A stretch of 64,000 nt of DNA from contig NZ_CP046121.1 of the NCBI RefSeq assembly GCF_009707485.1, forward strand, positions 2,108,001 to 2,172,000, in the 5' to 3' direction. The DNA is from Nostocoides sp. HKS02 (GTDB taxonomy: Bacteria > Actinomycetota > Actinomycetes > Actinomycetales > Dermatophilaceae). Positions within the stretch are counted from its first letter, which is position 1. Each line of letters opens with the position of its first letter. The position numbers and the translations under genes are program-made. Shown here piece by piece: positions 39,782-49,857 of the stretch. The notes below the pieces were generated by a model. The model saw nothing but the letters and a program-made list of their open reading frames with translations, did no database searches and was not told where the DNA came from.

Positions 39782-40519
39782 TCAGCCGCCGGCCTTGGTG
39801 AAGCCAGCGGCCTCGGCGTCGGCGGCAGACTTGAACCAGAACTCGGCGATCGTCTGGTCGTACCACTGGCCGTCGGCCTCGTGGTACTTGCCCGAGTCGG
39901 CGTTGCCCTTGACCGTGTAGGCCTCGTCGGGCGAGGAGCCGTCCTCGTTGGCGGCGATCGCGCCGGCCGGGAGCTCGACCGCGCTCTGCGCAGCCTCGGT
40001 CTCGGTGGTCTCGGTCTCGGTGGTCTCGACCTCGGCGACCTCGTCGACCTTGGCCTCGTCCTCCGCGGCCTTGGTCTCGGCGGCGGCGTCCTTGGCCTCG
40101 GCCTGCTTGGCTGCGCGCTTCGTCGCCGCCTCGGCCTCCTTGACGGTGGCCTTCTTGGCGATCGGCTCGCGGACGAGCTCGATCACCGCCATCGGGGCGT
40201 TGTCGCCCTTGCGGGCACCGATCTTGGTGACCCGGGTGTAGCCGCCGGGACGCTCGGCCATGTCGGGCGCGATCTCGGTGAAGAGACGGTGCACGACGCC
40301 CTTGTCGTGGATGACCGACAGCACCCGGCGACGGGCGTGCAGGTCACCGCGCTTGGCGAACGTCACGAGACGCTCGGCCAGCGGACGCAGGCGCTTGGCC
40401 TTGGTCTCGGTGGTGGTGATCGAGTCGTGCTCGAACAGCGAGGTGGCCAGGTTGGCCAGGATCAGCCGCTCGTGAGCCGGACCGCCGCCGAGACGGGGAC
40501 CCTTGGTGGGGGTGGGCAT
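39782..40519 (-). CDS. rplQ: 50S ribosomal protein L17 with acidic linker and C-terminal sunset-like domain
   Basis: A 245-residue protein, about twice the usual ~120. Residues 1-118 are a normal L17 ([37 protein letters not shown]). Residues 120-195 are an Ala/Glu/Thr/Lys-rich linker with repeated ETTETE. The last ~45 residues, from [20 protein letters not shown] to AGFTKAGG, match the short domain found at the C-termini of assorted actinobacterial proteins (I know it as the 'sunset' domain). Its role on the ribosome is unknown. It follows rpoA by 59 bp. Confidence 0.92.
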   Translation of the reverse strand: MPTPTKGPRLGGGPAHERLILANLATSLFEHDSITTTETKAKRLRPLAERLVTFAKRGDLHARRRVLSVIHDKGVVHRLFTEIAPDMAERPGGYTRVTKIGARKGDNAPMAVIELVREPIAKKATVKEAEAATKRAAKQAEAKDAAAETKAAEDEAKVDEVAEVETTETETTETEAAQSAVELPAGAIAANEDGSSPDEAYTVKGNADSGKYHEADGQWYDQTIAEFWFKSAADAEAAGFTKAGG

Positions 40520-40578
40520 TGATGAATCTCCTTGGTGTGCAACCGGTGCGGTCACCCGCGCCGGTCAGCGGCGGTTGG

Positions 40579-41631
40579 TCAGAGCTGCTCGTCCTCGGCC
40601 AGCGAGCGGCCGTCGTCGGCAGAGTCGGCGGTGTCAGCGAACTCGTCGTCGTAGTCGCCGTAGTTGTCGGCGATCGCGCTCGGGTCGAACCCGGGCGGGC
40701 TGTCCTTGAGCGCCAGACCCATGCCCACGAGCTTGGCCTTGACCTCGTCGATCGACTTCGCACCGAAGTTGCGGATGTCGAGCAGGTCGGCCTCGCTGCG
40801 GCCCACGAGCTCACCCACGGTGTGGATGCCCTCGCGCTTGAGGCAGTTGTAGGACCGCACGGTCAGGTCGAGGTCCTCGATCGGCAGCGCCAGGTCGGCG
40901 GCCAGGGCGGCGTCCGTCGGGGACGGGCCCATGTCGATGCCCTCGGCCTCGACGTTGAGCTCACGGGCCAGTCCGAACAGCTCGACGAGGGTCTTGCCGG
41001 CCGAGGCCATGGCGTCGCGGGGAGCCATCGAGTTCTTGGTCTCGACATCGACGATGAGCTTGTCGAAGTCGGTGCGCTGCTCGACACGGGTCGCCTCGAC
41101 CTTGTAGGTCACGGCCAGCACCGGGCTGTAGATGGAGTCGACCGGGATACGGCCGATCTCCTGGTCGCCGGACTTGTTCTGCTGGGCCGAGACGTAGCCG
41201 CGACCGCGCTCGACGGTCAGCTCCATCTCGACCTTGCCCTTGCCGTTGAGCGTGGCGATGTGCAGGTCAGGGTTGTGCACCTCGACGCCAGCCGGGGGGG
41301 CGATGTCGGCAGCCGTGACAGCGCCGGCGCCGGTCTTGCGCAGGTACATCACGACCGGCTCGTCGTGCTCGGAGGAGACGACGAGACCCTTGATGTTGAG
41401 GATGATCTCGGTGACGTCCTCCTTGACCCCGGGGATCGTGGAGAACTCGTGCAGCACGCCGTCGACGCGGATGCTGGTGACCGAGGCGCCGGGGATGCTG
41501 GAGAGCAGGGTGCGGCGCAGGGAGTTGCCGAGCGTGTAGCCGAAGCCGGGCTCGAGGGGCTCGATGGCGAAGCGGCTGCGGTTCTCCGCAACGACCTCTT
41601 CGCTGAGGGTGGGGCGCTGTGCAATGAGCAC
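40579..41631 (-). CDS. rpoA: DNA-directed RNA polymerase alpha subunit
   Basis: A 350-residue protein with the N-terminal assembly domain ([24 protein letters not shown], here [20 protein letters not shown]) and the C-terminal domain with [20 protein letters not shown] and [16 protein letters not shown], which contacts UP elements and regulators. The tail is acidic. GTG start, with GAAAGGA upstream. A hairpin separates it from rpsD, so it may also have its own promoter. Confidence 0.97.
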   Translation of the reverse strand: MLIAQRPTLSEEVVAENRSRFAIEPLEPGFGYTLGNSLRRTLLSSIPGASVTSIRVDGVLHEFSTIPGVKEDVTEIILNIKGLVVSSEHDEPVVMYLRKTGAGAVTAADIAPPAGVEVHNPDLHIATLNGKGKVEMELTVERGRGYVSAQQNKSGDQEIGRIPVDSIYSPVLAVTYKVEATRVEQRTDFDKLIVDVETKNSMAPRDAMASAGKTLVELFGLARELNVEAEGIDMGPSPTDAALAADLALPIEDLDLTVRSYNCLKREGIHTVGELVGRSEADLLDIRNFGAKSIDEVKAKLVGMGLALKDSPPGFDPSAIADNYGDYDDEFADTADSADDGRSLAEDEQL

Positions 41632-41735
41632 GGGTGTGTCCTTTCTCGTCGGCGACCGCTATATGACGCCGAGATGTCGACCGGCGAACCGGTCTGGTCC
41701 CGCTCGCCTCTGTCTGCGAGTGGGACCGAACGAGC

Positions 41736-41767
41736 GGTATGCCGCGTGGTCGCCCACGCGGCATACC
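41736..41767 (-). terminator. Perfect 14-bp hairpin between rpsD and rpoA built from inverted GTATGCCG octamers
   Basis: The arms 41736-41749 (GGTATGCCGCGTGG) and 41754-41767 pair fully around TCGC. It lies eight bases past the rpsD stop. Both arms carry the over-represented octamer. Confidence 0.75.
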
Positions 41768-41774
41768 CGCACGA

Positions 41775-42383
41775 TCAGTTCTTCGAGTAGAGCTCCACGA
41801 TCAGCTGCTCGGTGAGGATCGTGTCGATCTGCTCACGCACGGGCAGCTGGTGGATCAGGATCTGCAGCGTGCCCGGGACGACCTGGAGCCAGGCCGGGGT
41901 GGGGCGGTCGCCGAAGGTCTGACGGGCCAGCTCGATCGGGAAGGTGTTCACGGACTTGGCGCGAACGGTGATGATGTCGTACTGCTCGACGCGGTAGGAC
42001 GGGACGTCCACGCGGCGGCCGTTGACCTCGAAGTGGCCGTGCGTCACCAGCTGGCGAGCCGCACGACGGGTGCGGGCCAGGCCGGCGCGGTAGACCACGT
42101 TGTCCAGGCGGGACTCGAGGATCTGCAGCAGGGTCTCACCGGTCTTGCCCGAGCGGCGCGAAGCCTCCTCGTAGTACCCGCGGAACTGCTTCTCCATGAC
42201 GCCGTAGGTGAAGCGGGCCTTCTGCTTCTCCTGCAGCTGGGTGAGGTACTCCTTCTCCTGCATCCGGCGACGGCCGTGCTGGCCGGGCGGGAACGGGCGG
42301 AGCTCGAAGTTCTTGTCGCCGCCGACCAGGTCGACCTTGAGGCGACGCGACTTCTTGGTGATGGGTCCGGTGTAACGGGCCAT
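41775..42383 (-). CDS. rpsD: 30S ribosomal protein S4
   Basis: A 202-residue protein of normal length, starting [15 protein letters not shown], with the S4 RNA-binding domain [20 protein letters not shown] (about 93-112). The N-terminal Cys zinc motif is absent, the usual C-minus form. S4 nucleates 30S assembly. Confidence 0.97.
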   Translation of the reverse strand: MARYTGPITKKSRRLKVDLVGGDKNFELRPFPPGQHGRRRMQEKEYLTQLQEKQKARFTYGVMEKQFRGYYEEASRRSGKTGETLLQILESRLDNVVYRAGLARTRRAARQLVTHGHFEVNGRRVDVPSYRVEQYDIITVRAKSVNTFPIELARQTFGDRPTPAWLQVVPGTLQILIHQLPVREQIDTILTEQLIVELYSKN

Positions 42384-42409
42384 GATCTAGTTCTCTCTCT
42401 TCCCGTTAC

Positions 42410-42814
42410 TCAGACGCGACGGCGCTTGGGGGGGCGGACACCGTTGTGCGGCGAGGGGGTGACGTCGCTGATCGCACCGACCTCGAGGCCGGTGGCGGTC
42501 AGGGAGCGGATCGCGGTCTCGCGACCAGAACCCGGACCCTTGACGAAGACATCGACCTTGCGCATGCCGTGCTCCATCGCGCGGCGGGCAGCAGCCTCGG
42601 CGGCCATCTGCGCGGCGAACGGCGTGGACTTGCGCGAACCCTTGAAGCCGACCTGGCCGGCGGAGGCCCAGGCAATGACGGCACCAGCGGGGTCCGTGAT
42701 CGAGATGATGGTGTTGTTGAAGGTGCTCTTGATGTGAGCGTGCCCGTGGGCGATGTTCTTCTTTTCCTTGCGGCGCACCTTCTTGGCGCCGGCAGTGCGA
42801 GCCTTGGGAGGCAT
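42410..42814 (-). CDS. rpsK: 30S ribosomal protein S11
   Basis: A 134-residue protein of normal length with the core [18 protein letters not shown] and [20 protein letters not shown]. Its ATG shares one base with the rpsM stop, so the two are tightly coupled. Confidence 0.97.
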   Translation of the reverse strand: MPPKARTAGAKKVRRKEKKNIAHGHAHIKSTFNNTIISITDPAGAVIAWASAGQVGFKGSRKSTPFAAQMAAEAAARRAMEHGMRKVDVFVKGPGSGRETAIRSLTATGLEVGAISDVTPSPHNGVRPPKRRRV

Positions 42815-43191
42815 TACTTACCAACCTTCTTCTTGCCGGCGACGGTGCGCTTCGGGCCCTTGCGGGTGCGCGCGTTGGTCTTGGTGCGCTGACCGCGCAC
42901 CGGAAGGCCACGGCGGTGACGCAGGCCCTCGTAGGAGCCGATCTCGACCTTGCGGCGGATGTCGGCGGCGATCTCGCGACGGAGGTCACCCTCGTGCTTG
43001 ACGTTGGTCTCGAGGTAGTCACGGAGCTTGACCAGGTCCTCGTCCGTGAGGTCGCGGACGCGGACGTCCGGGCTCACGCCCGTGGCGGCCAGCGCCTGCT
43101 GGGAGCGGGTGCGACCCACTCCGAAAATGTAGGTGAGAGCGACCTCGACGCGCTTTTCGCGCGGCAGGTCAACACCGACAAGACGTGCCAT
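42814..43191 (-). CDS. rpsM: 30S ribosomal protein S13
   Basis: A 125-residue protein with the helix-two-turn-helix ([20 protein letters not shown]) and the basic tail [18 protein letters not shown] that contacts P-site tRNA. First gene after the rpmJ-rpsM gap. Confidence 0.97.
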   Translation of the reverse strand: MARLVGVDLPREKRVEVALTYIFGVGRTRSQQALAATGVSPDVRVRDLTDEDLVKLRDYLETNVKHEGDLRREIAADIRRKVEIGSYEGLRHRRGLPVRGQRTKTNARTRKGPKRTVAGKKKVGK

Positions 43192-43272
43192 CTTGTGTGT
43201 TCCTTTGTTTCACCGGAGGTCTGGTGCAGTACCGGTCCGGCGATGCTCCCGAAGCTTTCCTCGGGCACCGGT

Positions 43273-43292
43273 CCCCGGCCTCCGGGCCGGGG
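43273..43292 (-). terminator. GC-rich hairpin between rpmJ and rpsM
   Basis: CCCCGGCC (43273-43280) and GGCCGGGG (43285-43292) pair perfectly around TCCG, in the 217-bp gap after rpmJ. It may attenuate read-through into rpsM; no T-tract. Confidence 0.5.
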
Positions 43293-43408
43293 GTGACGTC
43301 CTGGGCTGCGTCGATGACGCCGCGCACAGGGGCCGGGTACTGCTCAATTCATTTGTCTGCTTCTCGAAGAGATGCGACGTGGCAAGGCGAGCGGATGCTC
43401 GCCGCTGC

Positions 43409-43522
43409 TCAACCCTGGCGCTGCTTGTGGCGCAGGTTCTCGCAGATGACCATGACCCGGCCGTGACGGCGGATCACCTTGCACTTGTCGCAGATCTTCT
43501 TGACGCTCGGCTGAACCTTCAT
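43409..43522 (-). CDS. rpmJ: 50S ribosomal protein L36
   Basis: A 37-residue protein: [20 protein letters not shown] followed by [17 protein letters not shown]. The zinc ligands Cys11, Cys14, Cys27 and His32 are all present (C-plus form). It was found by reading the gap after infA and is too short for many gene callers. Confidence 0.95.
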   Translation of the reverse strand: MKVQPSVKKICDKCKVIRRHGRVMVICENLRHKQRQG

Positions 43523-43593
43523 AGCCTCTGCTTCGCCTCGATCTGGCACTGCCGAGCCCGGGCGGGCCGACAGGTCTTGCGGGGTGGTGCTGC

Positions 43594-43815
43594 TCAGCGG
43601 TAGCGGAAGACGATCCGGCCACGGGTCAGGTCGTACGGGCTGAGCTCCACCACCACGCGGTCCTCGGGGAGGATCCGGATGTAGTGCTGACGCATCTTGC
43701 CCGAGATGTGAGCGAGAACCTTGTGACCGTTGGTGAGCTCAACCCTGAACATGGCGTTCGGGAGAGCCTCGACGATCGTGCCCTCGATCTCGATGACACC
43801 GTCCTTTTTGGCCAT
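43594..43815 (-). CDS. infA: Translation initiation factor IF-1
   Basis: A 73-residue S1/OB-fold protein, starting [20 protein letters not shown] and ending RGRIVFRYR, full family length. ATG 43815 was chosen over a longer open frame. A promoter of the shared ribosomal type lies about 80 bp upstream. Confidence 0.97.
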   Translation of the reverse strand: MAKKDGVIEIEGTIVEALPNAMFRVELTNGHKVLAHISGKMRQHYIRILPEDRVVVELSPYDLTRGRIVFRYR

Positions 43816-43899
43816 AGCCTCCACAATCTGCTGCTCGTCCCGCCCCAGGCTGGGACGGACACACGAATGCCGGCGCGCGGGTACGCGCACCGACGCACA

Positions 43900-43928
43900 A
43901 GTCTACGTCACCCGCCGCTGAGCACGAA
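43900..43928 (-). promoter_or_regulatory. Predicted infA promoter
   Basis: On the minus strand the -35 TTCGTG (43923-43928), inside GCGATTTCGTG, is 17 bp from the -10 TAGACT (43900-43905). The element resembles those before rplM, rpsJ and rpsL. Confidence 0.65.
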
Positions 43929-43937
43929 ATCGCCCCA

Positions 43938-43955
43938 GGGGCAGGCACCTGCCCC
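43938..43955 (-). terminator. Short palindrome after map
   Basis: GGGGCAGG and CCTGCCCC (43938-43945, 43948-43955) are complementary. It sits between the map stop and the infA promoter and may be a weak terminator. Confidence 0.4.
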
Positions 43956-43973
43956 GCCGAGCGGTGCCGGAGG

Positions 43974-44816
43974 TCAGGCGAGGGGGGCGTATGCCGCGCC
44001 GGCGGCTTCCAGCCGCTCCTGGCCGCCGTCGAGCGCGGTGAGGACCCACAGGCCGCCTTCAGTGACCGCCACGGTGTTCTCCCAGTGCGCGGCCCGGGAC
44101 CCGTCAGTGGTCACCACGGTCCAGTCATCCTGGAGCACCCGGGTGTCCGGCCTGCCGAGGGTGACCATCGGCTCGATGGCCACGGTCACCCCGGTGCGGA
44201 CCGTCGGACCCCTGTCCCGGACCCGGTAGTTCGGGACCTGCGGGTCCTGGTGCATCTCGGTGCCGATGCCGTGGCCGACGTAGTCCTCGACGATGCCGTA
44301 CTCGCGACCGTCGCGCTCCCCCGCGGCGACCACGCTGTCCTCGACCGCCGCACCCACGGCATACAGGGAGTCCCCGGCGGCGAGCGCGGCGATGCCCGCC
44401 CACATGGAGTCCTCGGTGGCCTCGATCAGCTCGAGATCCTCGGGGCGGGCCGCCGAACGACCGCCGACGACGACCGAGATGGCCGCGTCACCGTGCCAGC
44501 CGTCGACGATGGCACCGCAGTCGATCGAGATGAGGTCACCCTCGGCCAGCACGCGCGAGCCCGGGATGCCATGGACGACCTCCTCGTTGACCGACGTGCA
44601 GAGGCTGCCCGTGAAGCCGTGGTAGCCGAGGAACGACGGCACGGCCCCGCACCCGCGGATGTGCTCCTCGGCGAGCTCGTCGAGCTGCTTGGTGCTCATG
44701 CCGGGACGGACCGTCTGGGCCATCAGCTGCAGGGTCTGCCCGACCACCAGACCGGCCCTGCGCATGTGCAGGACCTGGTCGGGAGTCTTGGTCTCGATAC
44801 GCGACCGACCGAACAT
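43974..44816 (-). CDS. map: Methionine aminopeptidase, type I
   Basis: A 280-residue enzyme removing the N-terminal Met. The conserved pattern GYHGFTGSLCTSVNEEVVHG, the metal Asp in SIDCGAIVDGWHGDAA, the metal His in GHGIGTEMHQDP and the metal Glu in VTVAIEPMV are all present. Starts one base into the adk stop. Confidence 0.95.
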   Translation of the reverse strand: MFGRSRIETKTPDQVLHMRRAGLVVGQTLQLMAQTVRPGMSTKQLDELAEEHIRGCGAVPSFLGYHGFTGSLCTSVNEEVVHGIPGSRVLAEGDLISIDCGAIVDGWHGDAAISVVVGGRSAARPEDLELIEATEDSMWAGIAALAAGDSLYAVGAAVEDSVVAAGERDGREYGIVEDYVGHGIGTEMHQDPQVPNYRVRDRGPTVRTGVTVAIEPMVTLGRPDTRVLQDDWTVVTTDGSRAAHWENTVAVTEGGLWVLTALDGGQERLEAAGAAYAPLA

Positions 44817-45391
44817 CAGGATCGAGCAACCCCTTCGAGCGCCTCGGAGATCCGGCTGAAGACCTCGTCGACCGACCCCATGCCGTCAACCTGCCGGAGC
44901 AGGCCACGGGCAGCGTAGAGCTCGGTCAGCGGAGCGGTCTCGCGACGGTAGATCGCCTGGCGCTCGCGGATCACGTCCTCGGTGTCGTCGTCGCGCCCCT
45001 CGGTCTCGGCCCGCTTGAGCAGGCGCTCGACCACGGCGTCCTCGTCGACGGTGAGCTCGAGCACCATCTCGAGCTTGTGGCCGTGCTCGGCGAGGATCGC
45101 GTCGAGGGCGTCGACCTGGGCCGCCGTGCGCGGGTAGCCGTCGAGCAGGAAGCCCCGCTCGGCGTCCTCCTCGAACAACCGGTCGCGGACGATCGCGTTG
45201 GTGATGTCGTCGGTGACGTAGCCACCCGAGGCGAGGATGTCCTTGACCTGCTTGCCCAGCTCGGTCTCGTTCTTGATGTTGGCGCGGAAGATGTCGCCGG
45301 TGGAGATGGCGGGGATGCCGAAGGACTCGGCGATCGTGGCGGCCTGCGTGCCCTTGCCGGCACCGGGCGGCCCCAGAATGATCAGACGCAT
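44816..45391 (-). CDS. adk: Adenylate kinase
   Basis: A 191-residue short-type adenylate kinase: P-loop GPPGAGKGTQA (residues 7-17), AMP site STGDIFRANI, and LLDGYPRTAAQ. It lacks the LID zinc-finger insertion, as in other actinobacteria. Its start and stop each share one base with secY and map. Confidence 0.96.
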   Translation of the reverse strand: MRLIILGPPGAGKGTQAATIAESFGIPAISTGDIFRANIKNETELGKQVKDILASGGYVTDDITNAIVRDRLFEEDAERGFLLDGYPRTAAQVDALDAILAEHGHKLEMVLELTVDEDAVVERLLKRAETEGRDDDTEDVIRERQAIYRRETAPLTELYAARGLLRQVDGMGSVDEVFSRISEALEGVARS

Positions 45392-46704
45392 CAGCGGAGG
45401 AACCCTTCGTAATGGCGCTGCTGCAGCTGGGACTCGATCTGCTTCACGGTCTCCAGGCCCACACCGACGATGATGAGGATGGAGGTGCCACCGAACGGGA
45501 AGTTCTGGTTGGCCCCGACGAGCACCAGTGCGATGAGCGGGATCAGCGAGATGAGGCCGAGGTAGATGGCCCCTGGGACGGTGATGCGGGTGAGCACGTA
45601 GTCGAGGTACTCGGCCGTGGGTCGCCCGGCGCGAATACCTGGGATGAAGCCGCCGTACCGCTTCATGTTGTCGGCGACCTCGGTGGGGTTGAACGTGATC
45701 GACACGTAGAAGAACGTGAAGAACAGGATCAGCCCGACGTAGAGCATCATGTAGATCGGGTGGTCGCCGCGCACCAGGTTCTCCTGGACCCAGGTCACCC
45801 AGGCCGCCTGGTTGCCCGTGGCCGACCGGTTGAACTGTGCCACGAGCGAGGGCAGCGCGAGCAGGGACGAGGCGAAGATCACGGGGATCACGCCCGCCAT
45901 GTTGACCTTGAGGGGGATGTAGGTCGAGGTGCCGCCGTACATCTGGCGGCCGACCTGACGCTTGGCGTACTGCACCGGGATGCGGCGCTGGCTCTGCTCG
46001 ACGAACACAACCAGCGCGATGATCAGGAACCCGAGCAGGATCACGCCGATGAAGACGTCCCAGCGGCCCTGCTGCTGCTCGATCGCCCACAGCGAGCTCG
46101 GGAAGGAGCTGGCGATCGAGGTGAAGATCAGCAGGGACATGCCGTTGCCGATGCCCTTGTCGGTGACGAGCTCGCCGAGCCACATGACCACGCCAGTGCC
46201 AGCCGTCATGGTGAGGACCATGATGACCAGGGTGGTGATCGAGCCGTCGGGCAGGATCGTCGTGCACCGGGCGCCGAAGAGCGCCTGGGGGTTCTGGGCG
46301 AAGGTGATCAGCGTCGAGGACTGCAGGATCGCCAGGCCGATGGTGAGGTAGCGCGTGTACTGCGTCATCTTCGTCTGGCCCTGCTGGCCCTCCTTCTTGA
46401 GGGCCTCGAACCGCGGGATGACGACGGTGAGCAGCTGGATGATGATGCTCGCCGTGATGTACGGCATGATCCCCAGCGCGAAGATCGACAGCTGCAGGAG
46501 GGCGCCACCGCTGAACAGGTTGGCCAGCCCCAGCACGCCGGTGGTGTTGTCGGCGTTCTTGAGGCAGTTCTGCACCGCGCTATAGCTGACGCCCGGCACC
46601 GGCACGTGGCTGCCCAGCCGGAACACGAGCACGATGCCGAGGGTGAACAGCAGCTTCCTGCGCAGGTCCGGCGTCTTGAACGCACGGGTGAAGGCGGTGA
46701 GCAC
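45391..46704 (-). CDS. secY: Protein translocase subunit SecY
   Basis: A 437-residue ten-helix membrane channel of the Sec pathway. The N-terminus LLFTLGIVLVFRLGSHVPVP and the cytoplasmic loop RRIPVQYAKRQVGRQMYGG are characteristic. It heads the secY-adk-map unit, which follows rplO after a strong hairpin; a TTGGTG at 46794-46799 (minus strand) may be part of its promoter, but no well-spaced -10 was found. Confidence 0.97.
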   Translation of the reverse strand: MLTAFTRAFKTPDLRRKLLFTLGIVLVFRLGSHVPVPGVSYSAVQNCLKNADNTTGVLGLANLFSGGALLQLSIFALGIMPYITASIIIQLLTVVIPRFEALKKEGQQGQTKMTQYTRYLTIGLAILQSSTLITFAQNPQALFGARCTTILPDGSITTLVIMVLTMTAGTGVVMWLGELVTDKGIGNGMSLLIFTSIASSFPSSLWAIEQQQGRWDVFIGVILLGFLIIALVVFVEQSQRRIPVQYAKRQVGRQMYGGTSTYIPLKVNMAGVIPVIFASSLLALPSLVAQFNRSATGNQAAWVTWVQENLVRGDHPIYMMLYVGLILFFTFFYVSITFNPTEVADNMKRYGGFIPGIRAGRPTAEYLDYVLTRITVPGAIYLGLISLIPLIALVLVGANQNFPFGGTSILIIVGVGLETVKQIESQLQQRHYEGFLR

Positions 46705-46802
46705 AGGTCCTCCTGGTGACGCTGGGCAGCGGGCCCAGGCGGTGACGACGGTCAGGCAATCCTACGAAGGTTACCCCGGGGCGCGCCCCGGGACACCAAA
46801 CG

Positions 46803-46844
46803 GGTATGCCGCGGGCTCACCGTGAGGTGAGCCCGCGGCATACC
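46803..46844 (-). terminator. Perfect 19-bp hairpin after rplO built from inverted GTATGCCG octamers
   Basis: The arms 46803-46821 and 46826-46844 pair without mismatch around GTGA. Each arm begins or ends with the octamer. It lies 15 bp past the rplO stop and likely separates the spc ribosomal genes from secY-adk-map. Confidence 0.8.
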
Positions 46845-46859
46845 TGCAGCTGGGGTGGG

Positions 46860-47351
46860 TCAGGCCGAGGTGACCGAGCCGCCAGCGGCCTCGATCTTCT
46901 CCTTGGCGGAGGCGGAGAACTTGTCAGCGGTCACAGTGACCTTGACGGTGATCTCGCCGGTGCCGAGGACCTTCACCGGAGCATTGTCGCGGACCGCGCC
47001 CTTGGCGACGAGGTCGGCGACGGTCACGTCGCCACCCTCGGGGAAGAGCGAGGACAGCTTGTCCAGGTTGACGACCTGGTACTCCACCTTGAACGGGTTC
47101 TTGAAGCCACGCAGCTTGGGGAGGCGCATGTGCAGCGGCATGGCGCCACCTTCGAAGCGCTCCGCAACCTGGTAGCGGGCCTTGGTGCCCTTGGTGCCAC
47201 GGCCAGCGGTCTTGCCCTTGGAGCCCTCACCGCGACCCACTCGGGTCTTCGCGGTCTTGGCGCCCGGGGCGGGACGCAGGTGGTGCAGCTTGAGGGCAGT
47301 GCCCTCGCCAGCGGACGCCGCAGCGGCCTTGGTGGCCTTCTTGTCAGCCAT
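46860..47351 (-). CDS. rplO: 50S ribosomal protein L15
   Basis: A 163-residue protein with the glycine-rich [20 protein letters not shown] (about 37-56) and the globular C-terminal part. The first ~20 residues are an Ala-rich extension. It lies 2 bp after rpmD. Confidence 0.97.
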   Translation of the reverse strand: MADKKATKAAAASAGEGTALKLHHLRPAPGAKTAKTRVGRGEGSKGKTAGRGTKGTKARYQVAERFEGGAMPLHMRLPKLRGFKNPFKVEYQVVNLDKLSSLFPEGGDVTVADLVAKGAVRDNAPVKVLGTGEITVKVTVTADKFSASAKEKIEAAGGSVTSA

Positions 47352-47353
47352 GG

Positions 47354-47539
47354 TCAGTCAACCTCCTCGACGGCCACCAGGTGGGTCACCGTCTTGACCA
47401 TCCCGCGGATCTCGGGACGGTCCTCCTTGACGACGACGTCGCCAATGCGCTTCAGACCGAGGCTGCGCAGCGTGTCACGCTGGTTCTGCTTGCCGCCGAT
47501 CTCGGAACGGGTCTGGGTCACCTTGAGACGAGCCATCAT
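47354..47539 (-). CDS. rpmD: 50S ribosomal protein L30
   Basis: A 61-residue protein of full length: [20 protein letters not shown] and [13 protein letters not shown]. Begins MMARL, overlapping the rpsE end by four bases; the second Met may be the real start. Confidence 0.96.
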   Translation of the reverse strand: MMARLKVTQTRSEIGGKQNQRDTLRSLGLKRIGDVVVKEDRPEIRGMVKTVTHLVAVEEVD

Positions 47540-48207
47540 GCACCAGCCTTGGCGGCCTCGCGGGCAGCCTCACGACCGGCAGCCTGGGCGCGCAGCATGG
47601 CGGCCGGGGCGACTCGGTCGACCGGCAGACCACGACGGGCGGCAACGGCCTCGGGACGCTCGAGGCCCTTGAGGGCCGCGACCGTTGCGTGGACGATGTT
47701 GATCGCGTTGTCGGAGCCGAGCGACTTCGACAGCACGTCGTGGATGCCGGCGCACTCGAGCACCGCACGCACCGGACCACCGGCGATGACACCGGTACCA
47801 GGGGCGGCGGGACGGAGCATGACGACACCGGCCGCAGCCTCACCCTGGACGGGGTGCGGGATGGTGCCCTGGATGCGCGGGACCTTGAAGAACTCCTTCT
47901 TGGCCTCCTCGACACCCTTGGCGATCGCCGCAGGCACTTCCTTGGCCTTGCCGTAGCCGACGCCCACGGTGCCGTCGCCGTCGCCCACCACGACGAGCGC
48001 GGTGAAGCTGAAGCGGCGGCCACCCTTGACGACCTTGGCCACGCGGTTGATGGTCACGACGCGCTCGACGTAGGCGCTCTTCTCGGCCTGGTCGCGGCCG
48101 CCCTCACGGCGGTTGTCGCGACCGCCTCGGCGGTCGTTGCGGTCGCCGCCGGAACGGGCGTCGCCGCCGCCGACGGGTCCAGTGCCTCGACGCTGGGGTC
48201 CGGGCAT
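47536..48207 (-). CDS. rpsE: 30S ribosomal protein S5
   Basis: A 223-residue protein. The conserved body starts at about 45 ([20 protein letters not shown]) with [20 protein letters not shown] near the C-terminus. The ~45-residue N-terminal extension is Arg/Gly/Asp-rich and low complexity, as in related genomes. ATG 48207 was chosen; a longer open frame has no homology. Confidence 0.96.
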   Translation of the reverse strand: MPGPQRRGTGPVGGGDARSGGDRNDRRGGRDNRREGGRDQAEKSAYVERVVTINRVAKVVKGGRRFSFTALVVVGDGDGTVGVGYGKAKEVPAAIAKGVEEAKKEFFKVPRIQGTIPHPVQGEAAAGVVMLRPAAPGTGVIAGGPVRAVLECAGIHDVLSKSLGSDNAINIVHATVAALKGLERPEAVAARRGLPVDRVAPAAMLRAQAAGREAAREAAKAGA

Positions 48208-48262
48208 CAGATGTTCCTCATCTCGAATGGTGCAGTCACGGTCATGCGGAAGTCGTAGCCAC

Positions 48263-48637
48263 TCACAGAGCCAGCCCACCCTCGCGGGCGCCCTCGGCGA
48301 TGGCGGCGATGCGGCCGTGGTACTTGTTGCCGCCGCGGTCGAACACGACCGCCTCGACACCAGCACTCTTGGCACGCTCGGCGAGCAGCTCGCCCACCTT
48401 GCGGGCCTTCGCGGTCTTGTCGCCCTCGAAGGAACGCAGGTCAGCCTCCATGGTGGACGCCGACGCGACGGTCTTGCCGATCGTGTCATCCACGATCTGC
48501 ACGAACACGTGGCGGCTCGAGCGCGACACGACCAGGCGTGGACGCGCGGTGGTGCCGGCGACCTTCTTGCGCAGGCGCAGGTGGCGACGTCCGCGAGCTG
48601 CGGACTTCCCCTTGGCGCGCTTGATGATCATTGCCAT
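48263..48637 (-). CDS. rplR: 50S ribosomal protein L18
   Basis: A 124-residue protein with [20 protein letters not shown] and [20 protein letters not shown], the 5S rRNA-binding protein pattern. It lies between rplF and rpsE in standard order. Confidence 0.97.
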   Translation of the reverse strand: MAMIIKRAKGKSAARGRRHLRLRKKVAGTTARPRLVVSRSSRHVFVQIVDDTIGKTVASASTMEADLRSFEGDKTAKARKVGELLAERAKSAGVEAVVFDRGGNKYHGRIAAIAEGAREGGLAL

Positions 48638-48640
48638 GGC

Positions 48641-49177
48641 TTACTTACCAGCCTTTCCGACCTTGCGACGGATCTGCTCGCCCGCATAGCGAACGCCCTT
48701 GCCCTTGTACGGGTCGGGCTTGCGCAGCTTGCGGATGTTCGCGGCGACCTCGCCGACCAGCTGCTTGTCGATGCCCTGGACCGCGAAGCGGGTGGGGTTC
48801 TCGACAGCGAAGGAGATGCCCTCGGGGGCCTGCACGGTGATCGAGTGGCTGTAGCCGAGCGCGAACTCGAGGTTCCCGTCCTTGTTGGCCACGCGGTAAC
48901 CCGTGCCGTGGATCTCCATCTTCTTCTCGTAGCCCTCGGTGACCCCGAGGACCATGTTGTTGATGAGCGAGCGGGTCAGGCCGTGCAGGGCACGGGACTG
49001 CCGCTCGTCATTGGGGCGCTTGACCTCGAGGGCGCCGTCACCCTGGGCGACGGTGATGGGCTCGGCCACCACGTGGCTGAGCTCGCCCTTGGGTCCCTTC
49101 ACCGTGACGGCCTGGCCGTCGATGGTGATGTCGACACCGCTGGGGATGGCAACGGGAAGTCGTCCGATACGCGACAT
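48641..49177 (-). CDS. rplF: 50S ribosomal protein L6
   Basis: A 178-residue protein of normal length: [20 protein letters not shown] at the start and the C-terminal motif [19 protein letters not shown]. Three bases from rplR. Confidence 0.97.
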   Translation of the reverse strand: MSRIGRLPVAIPSGVDITIDGQAVTVKGPKGELSHVVAEPITVAQGDGALEVKRPNDERQSRALHGLTRSLINNMVLGVTEGYEKKMEIHGTGYRVANKDGNLEFALGYSHSITVQAPEGISFAVENPTRFAVQGIDKQLVGEVAANIRKLRKPDPYKGKGVRYAGEQIRRKVGKAGK

Positions 49178-49188
49178 GTCGAATCCCC

Positions 49189-49587
49189 TTACCAGACGTA
49201 GGCGAGGACTTCCCCGCCCACGCCCTTGGCTTTGGCCTGGCGGTCCGTGAGGAGACCAGACGAGGTGGAAAGGATGGCCACACCGAGCCCGCCGAGCACC
49301 TTGGGAAGGTTCGTCGACTTGGCGTAGACACGCAGACCGGGCTTGGAGACACGGCGCACGCCAGCGATGGAGCGCTCGCGGTTGGGGCCGTACTTGAGCT
49401 CCACGGTCAGCGTCTTGCCGACCTCGGCGTCCTCAACGGTCCAACCGGCGATGTACCCCTCGGCCTGCAGGATCTCGGCGATGTGGGACTTCAGCTTGGA
49501 AAACGGCATGGAGACTGCGTCGTGGTGCGCCGAGTTGGCGTTCCGGACGCGGGTCAGCATGTCCGCAATCGGGTCAGTCATGGTCAT
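49189..49587 (-). CDS. rpsH: 30S ribosomal protein S8
   Basis: A 132-residue protein starting [20 protein letters not shown] and ending in the conserved [16 protein letters not shown]8 binds the central domain of 16S rRNA and, in other bacteria, its own operon mRNA. Confidence 0.97.
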   Translation of the reverse strand: MTMTDPIADMLTRVRNANSAHHDAVSMPFSKLKSHIAEILQAEGYIAGWTVEDAEVGKTLTVELKYGPNRERSIAGVRRVSKPGLRVYAKSTNLPKVLGGLGVAILSTSSGLLTDRQAKAKGVGGEVLAYVW

Positions 49588-49670
49588 GGGCTTCTCCGCC
49601 CTCTCTCACCGTGGTTTCACTGCCGATGCAGCGACCTGCGATGTAGAAGATCAAATGGTGGGTTGTGGTC

Positions 49671-49856
49671 TTACCAGGAGCTCTTGGTGACACCGGGCAG
49701 CTCGCCGCGGTGAGCCATCTCGCGCACGCAGATACGGCACAGGCCGAACTTGCGGTACACCGAGTGGGGACGTCCGCAGCGCTGGCAGCGGGTGTAGCCG
49801 CGCACCTTGAACTTCGGCTTCTTGTTGGCCTTGTTGACCAGGGCGGTCTTCGCCAT
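49671..49856 (-). CDS. rpsN: 30S ribosomal protein S14, zinc-binding type Z
   Basis: A 61-residue short S14 with four Cys in CQRC and CRIC (about residues 24-27 and 40-43) as zinc ligands. This type normally sits between rplE and rpsH, as here. A zinc-free paralogue may exist elsewhere. Confidence 0.96.
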   Translation of the reverse strand: MAKTALVNKANKKPKFKVRGYTRCQRCGRPHSVYRKFGLCRICVREMAHRGELPGVTKSSW

Positions 49857-49857
49857 G

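Noticed and set aside
46759..46799. secY promoter from TTGGTG at 46794-46799
   Set aside because: The nearest -10-like hexamers (TAACCT, TAGGAT) are 20 bp or more away, so I did not annotate it.
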